Source: Plazaster borealis
Lineage: Eukaryota; Echinodermata; Asteroidea; Forcipulatida; Labidiasteridae
Length of the DNA stretch: 64,000 bases
NCBI GenBank assembly: GCA_021014325.1
Contig: CM037459.1
Coordinates: 1,426,001 to 1,490,000 of the forward strand
Direction of reading: 5' to 3'
Part shown: positions 44,881-56,460 of the stretch, one piece after another
How positions within the stretch are numbered: the first letter of the stretch is position 1
Layout: each line of letters opens with the position of its first letter
Program-made: the position numbers and the translations under genes
The notes under the pieces: model-generated
Database searches by the model: none
Seen by the model: only the letters and a program-made list of their open reading frames with translations
Told to the model about the DNA's origin: nothing

Positions 44881-45065
44881 TATATTGAGAGAGTTGCGAC
44901 AACTTGCGATTAGAAGCCATTTTGTCTCCAAAAAATGCATTGGCGAATACAGGGTGCCAGACTAGTCTGCCCATTGGGTTGTACTGCATTTTGGAACAAA
45001 ATGGCGTCCAGCAACCACGTGACCGGAGAAAGCTGGTCCCTCCATGTCGCAACTCTCTCAATACA
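44881..45065. mobile_element. 185-bp MITE with TATTGAGAGAGTTGCGACA ends, left copy
   Basis: The left arm tattgagagagttgcgaca (44883-44901) and the right arm tgtcgcaactctctcaata (45045-45063) are perfect inverted repeats. The target duplication is not clear. A twin is at 59793-59977. Confidence 0.75.
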
Positions 45066-45252
45066 CAGCTCTGCTCTGTTTACATTCAAACCGCCCTCTG
45101 TTGACAAAACACTGTCCAAGTCATGTTTCCGCCGAGAGCATGGTAACATTGCGTGTCCTTTATAGCTGGCTGTCAGTACACAAAGCATTTGCCCGGCGAC
45201 ATGCGCGCGCATCATGTTATGGTTTTCGAATGAAGTCAGAGGTCACATCGTC

Positions 45253-45260
45253 TATAAATA
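45253..45260 (+). promoter_or_regulatory. TATA box candidate upstream of copy 4
   Basis: TATAAATA follows aggtcacatcgtc and sits about 530 bp before the exon 1 ATG. A possible noncoding exon follows, with a donor ctgc/gtgagt at 45385. The segment from 45275 to 45335 resembles the 5' UTR at 45660-45730 (gtcctac..gggact, gcaattcaaacgcacacatc), so part of the leader is duplicated. The matching box in the right copy is at 60163. Confidence 0.4.
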
Positions 45261-45496
45261 CTGGTATAAGGGCCCACAGCACAAAGGAAGAGTCCTACCT
45301 GGGACTACATGCAATTCAAACGCACACATCGAGCAAACTTATTTTTGAACCTACCACCTCGGTTACAAGTCCCTATCTGACTGCGTGAGTTTTCCCTGGA
45401 GTATTTCTCTGGGGCTTATTGTCTTTTCTCCATGGGACTGAGAGTCCTTGGCTTCACAACCAGAATTAATAAATGGAGAAAAAAATTAATGAAATG

Positions 45497-45504
45497 ATGC
45501 AAAT
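45497..45504 (+). promoter_or_regulatory. POU octamer ATGCAAAT upstream of copy-4 exon 1
   Basis: This is the same conserved block as at 2967, about 290 bp before the ATG at 45786. Confidence 0.35.
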
Positions 45505-45785
45505 CCACGAGTGAAATAAATTGCACAATGGGCTACCGGACTAATTGTGAAATTCTATAGACGTCGACGGTCGGAGTTAGCGAAGTGGAGCATCTCCTTG
45601 ACCTGGAGCAAAATAACCGTCGTACGTACGTGCAAAACGCATGAACTATTACTGCAGTAGGGGCCCACAGCAAATAGAAAGGGTCCTACATAGGACTGCA
45701 TGCAATTCAAATGCACACATCGAGCTCAATCGCGCTGCATCCCGCTATCCACAGAGAGCAAGAAGTAGGCATTGCTTGAGTCAAA

Positions 45786-45972
45786 ATGGGAACATCAAGG
45801 AACCCGTGGCGTTGGATGATCTTCCTCTCAAAATTTTGTGCTAATTTCAGTGGTCTTGGCTTGTACAAGTCTATGAGTGTATTTATACCCGTATTGGTGG
45901 AGGATTTTAATATCAGTACTTCGTCAGCGGGTCTTCTTAGCGGCCTTCCGTTCAACATTAGTATAATAGCAG
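45786..45972 (+). CDS. copy 4 exon 1 (TM1)
   Basis: ATG after gagtcaaa. It encodes MGTSRNPWRWMIFLSKFCAN onward, with donor agcag/gttagt. FCANFSGLGL differs from FGVCFIGLGL of copy 3, which places polar residues in TM1. Confidence 0.8.
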
Positions 45973-48900
45973 GTTAGTGTTTAAGTCTATGAAAGAGGGG
46001 ACAATGTGTTATTTCAAAACATTCGTACTCAAAAGAGTATAAATTGTAAGCTGTAAAGCTGTAAAGCCTCGGTGAACCGCACCCTACTTTGAAGGGCACA
46101 CATTATTTGTGACGATGAACATTTACCAAATGAACTGGAGCAGCTTAAAGAGGAAGGGAAATGACCAATTCATTTGTGTGATGTACTGATTTTCCAATAG
46201 GTAGAGTCCTCCTGTGAGCGGGGAAAAAATTACAAGTCTCTAACCTCACATTAAAATGGTGTAAATTGCCATTGCACACGATATATACCCCTCCAGTGCA
46301 AAATTTGTCAACATCAAAAACTATCAAATGGAGCATCATCTTACTGTTCTTAAAGCACTTTATTGAATCTGTGGAAAAAGACAAATGAGCTCTCAGCCTA
46401 TGGGAAATCTAAAACTAAACCAGCCACATTTGCATGCAAGAATTAGGTCCTATGGACACTTTCTCACTAGATTTGACATGTGATAACCCACAGCGTGTGG
46501 TCACTACTATCACACAGTATCACTATTGAGTATCACTATCATCAGACACATAATTCAAATGGTAGTAACGCAATCTACAGACATCTGGGAACTTCATATC
46601 CTCATGAATCATTTTCTGTTTTTCACTTTTCTCTAAAAATTTTAACGTCGTTTTTTAGCAAATACAAGTGCCTTAATAATATCCACCTACAAAAAATTGA
46701 TTTTGTGAAAATTAGACTCAACATGACGTGAAAGAGGCATTGTTAACAAAATAAGGGTCAATACACTGATACAATCACAAAAATGGCACTAAAAACAGCG
46801 ATGATTAAAACCCCTTAAAAACCCGCAAAAACCTCGTTTGTTTATACCACCTACATAAAGCCTTAAATTCGCACATGCGCACAACTAAACTTTGCCACAG
46901 AACGTACGTGGTACACATCACTGTACATGTACATTATACATATAAATTTTACATTTAGTTTAGTTAACATGTAGGCTATCTGCTGTACAGGTACATGTAG
47001 GAATACATTCAGCATCGCTGTTACATTGTATATTGCCCACCCAAAGATAACCCATCTAATATCCTGAACCACACATTGGATTTTTACAATCCATACAAAA
47101 TCTGAAAGGTCTTTCAAAACCAAACCCATTTGACCTTGTTTTTTTTTAAATCATAACTCCTGAACAGCACATTGGATGTTTATAATCTACACATCATCAG
47201 AAAGCTCTCCAAAGACTTACCAAACGCTACACAAAGTGTAACCTCATTAACCTTGAGTTCCAGTTCAAACCGGAAGTTGTATAGTTTAATATTTGAAAAA
47301 TCATAAGTCCTGAACCCCATATTGGAGTGATCAGGTAAAATGTCGTCACCAACTTATTCCAATCATCGTTTGATGACGTCACTATTAAACGAACACTTTG
47401 TTTCGGTAGGTAACAAAAACTTAATATCTAACAAGAGCTTCAGTTTTTGTTTGTTACAAAAACAAGGTGTTCGAGAGTAATGCCATCAAATTATGAGTGA
47501 ATGATTTGGTGTCAACAAGTTACCTTATCAATCCAACGTCTGGTTCATAAGTTAGATTTGTTCATTATAAAAATTCAACTTCCGGTTTGAACTGGAAGTC
47601 AAGGTCAAATGGGTTCACATTTTGTGTAGAGCTTGTTGAAATTTTAAAGACCTTTCTAATGATGTAAAGATTGTACAAATTCATTGTGTGGTACAAAAGT
47701 TATGATTGTTTCAAGTATTAAATTTCATCTTCCGGTTTGAACGGATAGTCAAGGTCAAATGAGGTCACATTCTGTGTATTGTTTCTTAAGTTGTTACATA
47801 CTTATCCAATAATGTAAAGATTGTAAAAACCCAATGTGTTGTTTAGAAGTTACGATTTGTTGAAACATTAACTTTCACTTTCCGGTTTGAACCGAAAGTC
47901 AAGGTCAAATGAGGTCACAGTTTGTAGCGTTTTTTAAATCTTTGGAGCCCTTTCTGATGATGTTTAGATGATCAAAATCCAATGTGTGGTTCAGGAATTC
48001 TGATTTTTTCAAATATTAAATTTCATTTTCCGGTTTGAACAGGAAGTAAAGGTCAATTGGGGTCACATTCTGTATATCGTTTTTAAAGTTGTTACATACT
48101 TTCCCAATGATAAATAGATTGTAAAAATCGAATGAGTTGTTCAGAAGTTAAGATATTTTTAAATATTAAATTTCAACTGCCGGTTTGAACCGGAATTTAA
48201 GGTCAAACAGGGTCACACTTGTAGCCGTGTTAAGTTTAATAAGACCTTTCAGATGATGTATGGATTGTAAATATCCAATTTGTGGTTCAGGAGTTATGGC
48301 ATTTTCAAATATTGAATTTTTCGCTCGTTGTTTCTTTGTATTGCACAGCCACGCCAAATGTATTCCTACATGTGCTGTACAGTACATACATTAGTCTTAA
48401 ACAGGAGCGTCTTGGAACCGAGACTATACACAATGTAAACTCGTGCATGGTTCAGCATGTGTGCAGGGCCTGTCGTGCCGTCGTGCGTTGTCAACGTGAG
48501 TCACATCACGAGACACGTGAGCTTTAACCAACGTTGGCTTTAACGTCCGGTTTTGACCAGATGTAAAAGTCAAAATGTTGTCATGTCTGTGCAAAAGTTT
48601 GAGCAGGCTCAATCATCTATCACCTGATGCAAAAACTTTGATAAAAAAATACGTGGTTTTTGAGATAAGAATTTTGTGAAATTTTCAACTTCCGGTTTGA
48701 ACCGGAAGTCAAGGTCAAATAGGGTCATGCTTTGTGTAGCGTTAGTTGAACGTTTAAAGACCTATCCGATGATGTATAGATTGTAAAAATCCAATATGTG
48801 GTTCAAGAGTTATGATTTGTTTACAAATATTAAACTTTATTTCATTGTAATTCAATAAATGATGACGTCATCATGACATCATCAAGTTTGTGTCGTCTTA

Positions 48901-51900
48901 ATATTTAGGTTCAAATGTCTGATGAGTTTCAATGTAAAATTCAATTTCACTCTTGAGTTATGCTGACGACAAGCCCGAAAATGATGTTTTTCAAGAAAAA
49001 AAAACAAAGGCAAACTTTGACCTGGAGCATGACCTTGAAGAAAAGGTCATACGATTTTGACGTTAACTTTTCAAATGTAGCCCCAGTCTTGATCTATCAC
49101 ACGCCAACTATGAATATCATAGTTTTTATATTCAATGAGATACAGCAATTACCAAATGGTCATTTTCAACTTTAAAAATCTTGTAATTCGACACCTGATG
49201 ACGTCATCATGACGTTATTAACTTTGTGCCGTCTTCATATCAAGGTTCAATTGTCCGATGAGTTTCATTGTTCAATTCAATTTCATTCTTGAGTTATGCT
49301 GTAGAGAAGAGTTCCAGGGAAGGAGAAGAAGAAGAAGATGGAGAAGAAAACTAGCCATTCAGTTTTTGTCATGTGACAAAAACAAGGTGTTCGTGGGAGT
49401 GATTGAATGAATTGGTCACAACATTTTACCTAATCAATCCAATGCCTGGTCCAGGAGTTATGAATTTTTCAAAAAATTAAACATCAACTTCCGGTTTGGA
49501 CCGGAAGTCAAGGTCAAATAGGGGTTACATTTTGTGTAGCGCGTGTTTAGTTTATGAAGACGTTTACATGATGTATGGATTGTAAACCTCCAACGATTTG
49601 TTGAAACATTAACTTTCAATTTCCGGTTTGAACCGGAAGTCAAGGTCAAATGAGGTCACAGTGTGTAGCGTTTCTTAAATCTTTGGAGCTCTTTCTGATG
49701 ATGTATAGATGGTAAAAATCCAATGTGTGGTTCAGGAGTTCTGTATTTTTCAAATATACAATTTCATCTTCCGGTTTGAACCGGAGGTCAAGGTCAAATG
49801 AGGTCACTTTTTGTGTAGCGTTTGTTGAACTTTTAACGAACTTTCCAATGATGTATAGATTGTAAAAATCCGATGTGTGGTTCAGGAATTATGAATTTTG
49901 AAACATTAAAATTCAACTTCCGCTTTGAACCGGAAGTCAAGGTCAAACGGGGTCACAATTAGTGTAGCGTATGTTAGGTTTTGAATAGACCTTTCAGATG
50001 ATGTATAGATGATAAAAATCCAATGTGTGGTTCAGGAGTTCTGTATTTTTCAAATACACAATTTCATCTTCCGGTTTGAACCGGAGGTCAAGGTCAAATG
50101 AGGTCACTTTCTGTATAGCGTTTGTTGAACTTTTAACGAACTTTCCAATGATGTATAGATTGTAAAAATCCGATGTGTGGTTCAGGAATTATGAATTTTG
50201 AAACATTAAAATTCAACTTCCGCTTTGAACCGGAAGTCAAGGTCAAACGGGGTCACAATTAGTGTAGCGTATGTTAGGTTTTATAAAGACCTTTCAGATG
50301 ATGTATAGATTGTAAAAATCCAATGTGTGGTTCAGGAGTTCCGAATTTTTCAAGTATTAGATGGATAATCTTTATGCCGTGGTGCGCAATAAACAAGGTA
50401 ACATGCAGCGATGCTAAATGTATTCCTACATGTAGTTGATGTAAACTGAACTACACGTTCAATATACATGTATCTGTACACGTGCTATTACACTATCCCG
50501 CGTTATCAAAGTGGGTCAACACGTACGTGCGCTTTAATGCCGGTGGTTATAAGACAAGATGTAAATGTCAAAATGTTGTTATTTCTGTGCAAAAGTTTGA
50601 GCAGGCTCAATGTTCTACAACCTGATGCAAAATATATGCTGAAATGATAAGTAGTTTTTGAGATACGAATTTTGAGAAATTTTAAATTTCCGGGTTGAAC
50701 CGGAAGTCAAGGTCAAATGGGGTCACTTTCTGTGTAGCGTTTGTTCAACCTTTAACGAACTTTCCGATGATGTATAGATTGTAAAAATCCAACATATCGT
50801 TCATGAGTTATGATTTTATTTCAAATATTAAACTCTGATTTGATGTAATTCAATACCTGATGACGTCACTATGACATCATCAAGTTTGTGTCGTCTTGAT
50901 ATTTAGGTTCAAATATCTTACGAGTTTCAATGTAAAATGCAATTTTCAATCTTGAGTTATGCCGTAAATAAGCCCAAAAATGATGTTTTTCAGGAAAAAA
51001 ACCAAAGGCAAACTTCGACCTAGGGGCATGACCTCGAAGAAAAGGTCATACGATTTTGACGTTAACTTTTGAAATGTAGTCCCAGTCTTGATCTATCACA
51101 TGCCCAATTATGAACATCATAGCTTTCATATTCAATGAGATACAGCAAATACCAAATGGTCATTTTTCAACTGTAAAAACCTTGCTCAAGTATATGCCAA
51201 GTTTCAAGGTTCAATTCAATTTCTATTTTGAGTTCTGTTGGTGAGAAGAGTTGAGGGGAAGAAGAAGATGAAGAAGAAAAGAAAAAACCCCAGAATAATA
51301 ACAAGAGGTGTTCGTGCTCATATTGCACGAACACCTAAAAAAAACCAGAACAAAAACAAAGAGGTGTTCGTGCTTGTATTGCAATTGTAATTATTTGAGG
51401 AACGTAATGTAGATAAAATATCCCTCTGTGTTAGGTATCCTTTCAGCCGTTTTACTGAAAGTTTGTGATGGGCGAAAGCTGATGATGGTTGGTGGGTTTT
51501 TGGCTGCACTGGGTTACATCGGAGCAGCTTCGTCGCAGACAGTATTACAACTCAGCCTGTGGCTCACATTTTCAGGTAAGTACATGAAATGGGGATGGGG
51601 AGGGCACCTGTCCCATACATGGGGCTTGTATGCATTTTATGTTTCAAGGCAGAGTGGCCTGGGACCACTTCTCAAAACCATACTATCATCAATGGCCTTC
51701 AAAGCGACCATAATGGTGTGCAACATTCGAATATTTTAGATAAGTAAAAGATCATTGAATCTAATTTTGAAATTTAGTCACAAGAAAAACAAATATTTGT
51801 CATTTCTTTTACTCTCTGAGCTAGCACTTCATGTTTGATTTGTAAACGTTTTTTTCTTTTCTTCTTTTTTTCTTTTTAAGGTTTGGGACAGTCCCCAATG

Positions 51901-53071
51901 AACATGGTTACCGTTGTGTCACTTCTACAGTACTTCCCGGATGATTTTGCCGCAGTTAACGGGATCACCTTAGCTGGGGGCGCTGCTGGAGTGATGATTC
52001 TCCCTCCAGTGGTTGAACAACTTTTACTGATCTACGGTTGGAGAGGTGCATTGATTATCATGGGTGCCATTTCAGCTCATATATGTGTATTCGGTGCACT
52101 CATCAGGCCACTATCCCCAGAGTGCACATATACACCAATACAAGACTCAGGATCAACATCGCCAACAGATAAACTCTTGGAAGACAGCAAGATTCGTAAA
52201 ATGTGGAATGATTTCAAAGAGAAGATGGATTTTAGGTTATTCGTTGATGAGCCGCGTTTCCTCATTATTCAGTTAATCGTAACATTGTGCGGGATAGTCT
52301 ACAGTGGTTGGCACATATACCTCATTCCCCACGGTATTTCTCTGGGCTTCGGAGAAACATTAGCTTCACTTTTGGCCACTTATACTGGTATTGGAATCAT
52401 AATTGGACGGCTATCGCACGGTACCTTTGTAGACCGTGGAGTAGTCCGGGCGACCGGTCTTTACGCAGGAGCTTCTTTTGTAATGGCCGTAACTTTATTT
52501 CTCGTCTCGCCAGCTTCCTCGTCTTATGCAGCACTCGCTATTGTGGCTACTGCCGTTGGGTTTGGACTCGGCGTTGTAGTCCCATTGTGTTTTGTTATGT
52601 CAGCTGATGTGCCGGATGGAAGGGAGGTCACAGCTTTTGCTTTCATGTATCTGTTCCATGGTACCGGTTTACTAGCAGGTTCCTATCTGTGTGGTGAGTA
52701 TCTAATTTGATTATAAGGAGTTGTATTCGGTAGACTTGGCACAAAGATGTTTTTATCGTAATCCAAAATTGCTGCTTGAGCGAGACGTCATTACAATGGT
52801 CTTTAAAAAAGTGAAACGACCTTGATTCACTTAGGTTATCTTCTGCGTGGGGTCTTAGAACGTGCCTTCAGTTTGCACAAATTATGGTCCTGTGTTTTTC
52901 CCAATCTCATACCTGGAAATATGATTGTGTTGTCTAATCTGCTTTTACCCTATAGGTTGGATCCGCGATATGACTGGCGATTACATCACAGTCTTCAATA
53001 CACTCGGAGGTATATCTATCACCATGGGAGCTTTAGCGATGTCACTGAGACTAACACCGACTCAGCATTAG
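45786..53071 (+). CDS. MCT-like transporter (SLC16/MFS), copy 4, complete
   Basis: Exons 45786-45972, 51435-51575, 51881-52693 and 52956-53071 join to 1,257 nt, giving 418 residues and TAG. All introns are phase 1 with GT/AG borders. Twelve membrane segments can be placed: TM1 in MIFLSKFCANFSGLGL onward, TM2-3 in exon 2, TM4-6 up to LIRPLSPE, a charged loop of about 40 residues (DKLLEDSKIRKMWNDFKEKM), TM7-11 to GSYLCG, and TM12 in TVFNTLGGISITMGALAM. Family-like motifs are DGRKLMMVGG and GRLSHGTFVDRG. The TM1 start is PWRW rather than the textbook SLC16 motif, so a distant MCT or orphan clade is likely. Substrate unknown. Intron 1 (5.5 kb) holds two Helitron-like elements. Confidence 0.85.
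46056..47030. other. intron 1 stretch shared with 63036-64000, no gene seen
   Basis: It starts gcctcggtgaaccgcaccct, a block also seen near 3750 and 14170. A 79-codon minus frame (46384-46145) is the same in the right copy, as expected from recent duplication. I do not call it a gene. Confidence 0.5.
47035..47430 (+). repeat. Helitron-like remnant upstream of copy-4 exon 2, forward
   Basis: This is the counterpart of 60-270. It ends taacaaaaacttaatatcta at 47430, where the reverse-oriented elements F and G begin. The original flank (attgtaattatttgagg) resumes at about 51388. Confidence 0.5.
47431..49353 (-). mobile_element. Helitron-like element F (reverse)
   Basis: The reverse 3' end is caagagcttcagtttttgtt then the hairpin mate gttacaaaaac. 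Monomers in the form ggtcaaatgaggtcac lead to the gatgacgtcatcatgacgtt block (about 49198) and a GA-rich tract. It joins element G at gaaaactag. Confidence 0.5.
49354..51387 (-). mobile_element. Helitron-like element G (reverse)
   Basis: The reverse 3' end is tcagtttttgtcatgtgaca plus aaaacaaggtgttcgtggg. Two monomer pairs (about 49731-49980 and 50031-50280) are a near-exact 300-bp duplication. It ends with hairpin palindromes at 51308-51338 and a cut one at 51362-51383, then exon 2 flank. Confidence 0.55.
51435..51575 (+). CDS. copy 4 exon 2 (TM2-TM3)
   Basis: The acceptor is tgtgttag/gt. The donor is ttcag/gtaagt, a better match to consensus than the tcaa/gtaagt of the other copies, and it turns the junction Ser into Gly. 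Confidence 0.8.
51881..52693 (+). CDS. copy 4 exon 3 (TM4-TM11)
   Basis: A long pyrimidine tract precedes tttttaag/gt; the donor is tgtgtg/gtgagt. The 813 nt are all open, from LGQSPMNMVTVVSLLQYFPD to AGSYLCG. Confidence 0.83.
52956..53071 (+). CDS. copy 4 exon 4 (TM12)
   Basis: The acceptor is cctatag/gt. It encodes GWIRDMTGDYITVFNTLGG onward to RLTPTQH and TAG at 53069-53071, which is the MITE-free stop. Confidence 0.8.
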
Positions 53072-53485
53072 TTTGGTTTCCAGTGAAAACGCACAAGTCG
53101 GTTTCAATGAAAATTCTTTGTTAATATTAAATCTATACCATTTTGGTTTTCATTTGGTTTCGGCTTGCTAATGCTCTTTTTCGTTATGCCCAATGAACAA
53201 TATAACCTCATAGTCTTGCAAGAATTAGTTTTCCAAACACGTTAAAGTAAACCAGGGTCTAGATCTTTAATTAAAACGTTTCAATTGAATAAATTTGTCC
53301 ACAATATTTATATTTTGTTTTTACCGGATTGGCTAACAATTTGATGTTAATAGAAATACCGCAGTGTTATTAAACAGTTGACTGTACGCCGCGGGGCTGC
53401 ACTTACCGGGTCGAGCGTATTTAAAGGCTAACAATTTATCAAATAATAAACCACAAGGAGAACTGACTGGGTAAATTTTTAAATG

Positions 53486-53682
53486 ATTTGGGGTTGAACA
53501 AAGAAAAACTTACCACAGTGGGATTTGAACCAATGATATCCGGATTAACGTGCCGGCGCTCTACTAACTGAGCTATCTAGCCCTATTGGCGATCTCCCAG
53601 TTGGCAGAGCGCCGGCACGTTAATCCGGAGGTCGTTGGTTCAAATCCCGCTCTAGTCAGTTTTTCTTTGTTCAACCCCAAAT
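53486..53682. mobile_element. tRNA-palindrome foldback element, short version
   Basis: Perfect 25-bp inverted ends (53486-53510 and 53658-53682; atttggggttgaacaaagaa plus aaact) enclose two opposed tRNA-Asn-like sequences. On the plus strand are cagttggcagagcgccggca and cgttaatccggaggtcgttg; the minus strand has agctcagttagtagagcgcc. The anticodon loop reads ACGTTAA, so GTT but with C at position 33. It has A- and B-box-like parts on both strands. Confidence 0.75.
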
Positions 53683-54636
53683 CGGCTAATGTTTTAAATA
53701 GAGCCACCGTCGACGATCCAGAGGATTAGAAAACAGAAACGGGCGACATATTTACCTCTTGCACTCAATTCATGGCCTTAAGTAAATATTTGTTCATAAG
53801 TATTTTTTTTTAAACACGTTATGTAAACGTATTACCATTAATCGAAGTAACTATTACACCAAACCTGTAGCTCAAAGTCTCAATTATTGTAAATTTTAAA
53901 TCCTCTACTGCAATTCGTGCATTTTACTCCAATCCAACGCACGATTGGTTATTAACGTACAATGTATAGGCCAAGTAATTAAAATAGTCATTAAAATGTG
54001 CAGGGTACAACATGTACAAAACGTTATCGAGGAGTCATTTTTTACCAATAGTATTCTGGCAACAAGTCCATACAAATCAAAAAAATTACTTCATTAATTT
54101 GACTCAAGTCCACAGGTGGAGTTGGCTGATAGCTCAAATTATGTGATAACTGTTTTTAAGAGACAAAGTGAACATTTTGGCGGTTGCTCATGCAATGTCC
54201 ACACATTTTGCGGGGGTGCATCACGACACTTACACGTATTAATCCGCCTGTTGAAATAATTAATTGTGTAGTAAATCAATACTTCATTTTAGCAGAAGGA
54301 CGAGTCTTTAGAGGACACACAACCCTAACTTCCCTTTTTTATTATTATTATTTAATGGGTTTTTTTTTAATCGCCGCCAGCAGCAGAATTACATGAACAG
54401 TAACAGAATGAAAAGTCTGGAGTAAAACGCTGCAATGACGTCATTAGGTGTCGAATTACAATGTTTTTAGTTTAAAAAGTGACCATTTGCGATTTACTGT
54501 ATTTCATGCAATTTCAAAGCTATAATGTTCATAATTGGGCATCTGATTAATCAAGACTGTGGTAGCATTTGAAAAGTGAAAGCCAAAATCGTATGACCTT
54601 TACTTCATGTAGTAAACGATGGTCAAAGTTTGCTTT
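53683..54636. other. intergenic stretch, no gene seen
   Basis: 53832-54320 matches 36536-37062. 54321-54636 holds (ATT)n and a worn Helitron-like block (tgacgtcattaggtgtcg, near 54437), present only here. Confidence 0.5.
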
Positions 54637-54744
54637 GTTGTTTTTCTTTAAAAAAAAACGTTTTCAAGCCAAATTCCAAACTTCTGTACACTGTATCAAC
54701 TTCTATTCTGCACCGGAATAAGACCTTGATGTGACATCCTTATA

Positions 54745-55350
54745 TTTCAATAACATCATCACAATGTCACAAAGCGTCACGTGACGTCACACTAAAGGGA
54801 GCACTTTTCAAAATGTATATTTACAGCAACAAAAATGTGCGATCAGGTTTAAACTTTGCATGTATTCAACACGGGATGTGTAACATCCAAAATTGGGGAC
54901 CCTGTTCCAATGGCGTCATCAAGTGTCACGTGACGTCACGCGTCACCTTGTGGTGCAGTACTATAAGATTTATATTTACAGAACAAAATAACCGATCAGG
55001 CTGAAATCTCGCATGTATTCCAGACGGGATGTGTTACATCAACAAATTGAGGTCAAACCATCAAGCGTCACGTGAAGTTATCTAAAAGGTACACTTTTCA
55101 AAGATTTATATTTCCAGGGAAAAATGTGTGATGAAGCTGAAAGTTCGCATGCAGTCAATCCGGGATGTGTGACATCCAAACTTTGAGGTCCTGTTCTAAT
55201 CACGTCATCAAAATGTCACATGACGTCACCTTAAATGTGCAGTTTTATCAGATATATTCATACACAGCAACAAATGCTTAGTCAAGCTGAAACCAATTAG
55301 CTTACATGTATTTAAAATGATGGGATGTGTTAAATGTACATCCAAGATTT
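54745..55350. repeat. about 140-bp tandem repeat, right copy
   Basis: This is the twin of 39860-40470 with a few base changes, including CACGTGACGTCAC boxes. Confidence 0.65.
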
Positions 55351-55864
55351 GAACGTCATACCGAACTCAAAAGTACGCAAACGTTGCCGCTAACAAAAGC
55401 ACACTTTCAAAGCTCATATAAACTTAAAACTTCACATGTAGTTAGGTATTTATTAGGAGATAAAACCGTTTAAGCTATTCATGATGACGCCATCAGTTAT
55501 TGAAATACAATAAATCCAAGTTTAATATTTGAAAAATCATAACTCGTGAACCCCATATTGGACGTTTACAATCCATACATCATCGGAAAGGGTATTGAAC
55601 AATGAACTAACAATACATTCTGTCTGACCCCATTTGACCCCGACTTCTGGTTCAAATTGGAGGTTGAACATTTAAAAGCATCATATCTCAATAACTACTT
55701 ATAATTTCATCACAATTTGTACATCAGATTGTAGGTCTGTGAGCCTGCTCAAATAATTGCAGAGAAATAATACTAATTTGACCTCAACTTCTGGTTCAAA
55801 TCGGACGTTAAAGCTACATATGTTTAAGCAAAAGCACTCGGGCTGGGGGTTCCGCTCCATTGAT

Positions 55865-55999
55865 CAGGGCCCAATTTCATGGCACTGCTAACCGTGGAAT
55901 TCTGGGCTTACGCCAAGCTGCGTCCCATAGAAATATACACATTACAGTGCGCGTCAGCTCAGAATTATTTGGTAAGCAGTGCCATGAAATTGGGCCCTG
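55865..55999. mobile_element. 135-bp MITE with GGGCCC ends, right copy
   Basis: This is the twin of 40986-41120 with the same 25-bp inverted ends. Confidence 0.8.
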
Positions 56000-56460
56000 A
56001 AGGTTCATTGACCAGCCACGAAGCCTGCTTTGGCACGAGGCTTTGTTAGTCTTATCCATGCAAAAACGTAAGGTGAGCACTTTTGTCGGCCAACAAAGAC
56101 AAACTAGCTCGGTGGTGTGGCGGTATTAGACATCTGCTCTAACAGCGTCGTTTTTTAAATTTGTTTTAAGTGGGGAGAGTACTGAGTATACAGTGCTTAA
56201 AACACAAAGGGAAAGGGTTAAAACCAAATGATCAAGACACACTTCCCATACTTCAAACTTCGCACATAGTTATCTCTTTTAACTACAGTAGAAGACACCG
56301 CTCCAACGACGTCATGATGATGTAATCGGATGTTGAAATACATTAAAATAAAGTTAACATTTAAATCTTTCCTGATTTAGCTTTTAGTTCTTACCTGCTA
56401 TTCACACAACCCGAACACCTTGTGTTTGTAATTTACAAACACAACATCCAAGGTTTTGTT

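Larger units (their letters stand above)
35322..47040. repeat. segmental duplication, left copy
   Basis: This matches 53072-64000 in order and strand, with long near-identical stretches (for example 42200-43200 against 57125-58125). Differences are insertions: the 35935-36535 block and the LINE at 37143-39755 are only here, while about 54321-54636, a 47-bp piece near 56118 and the LINE at 61335 are only in the right copy. The unit carries the intergenic region plus exon 1 of the next gene. Confidence 0.85.

Noticed and set aside
44840..45215. Overlapping frames of 66-101 codons on both strands near 45 kb and 59.9 kb
   Set aside because: They fall in a 185-bp MITE and its flanks and exist on both strands at once, a sign of chance frames in less AT-rich DNA.
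46145..46384. 79-codon minus-strand frame, identical at 63117-63356
   Set aside because: Identity is expected from the recent segmental duplication. There is no recognised domain and no splice or promoter context.
53580..53655. True tRNA-Asn(GTT) gene
   Set aside because: Position 33 is C, the acceptor stem does not close as a tRNA should, and the sequence is one arm of a foldback element.
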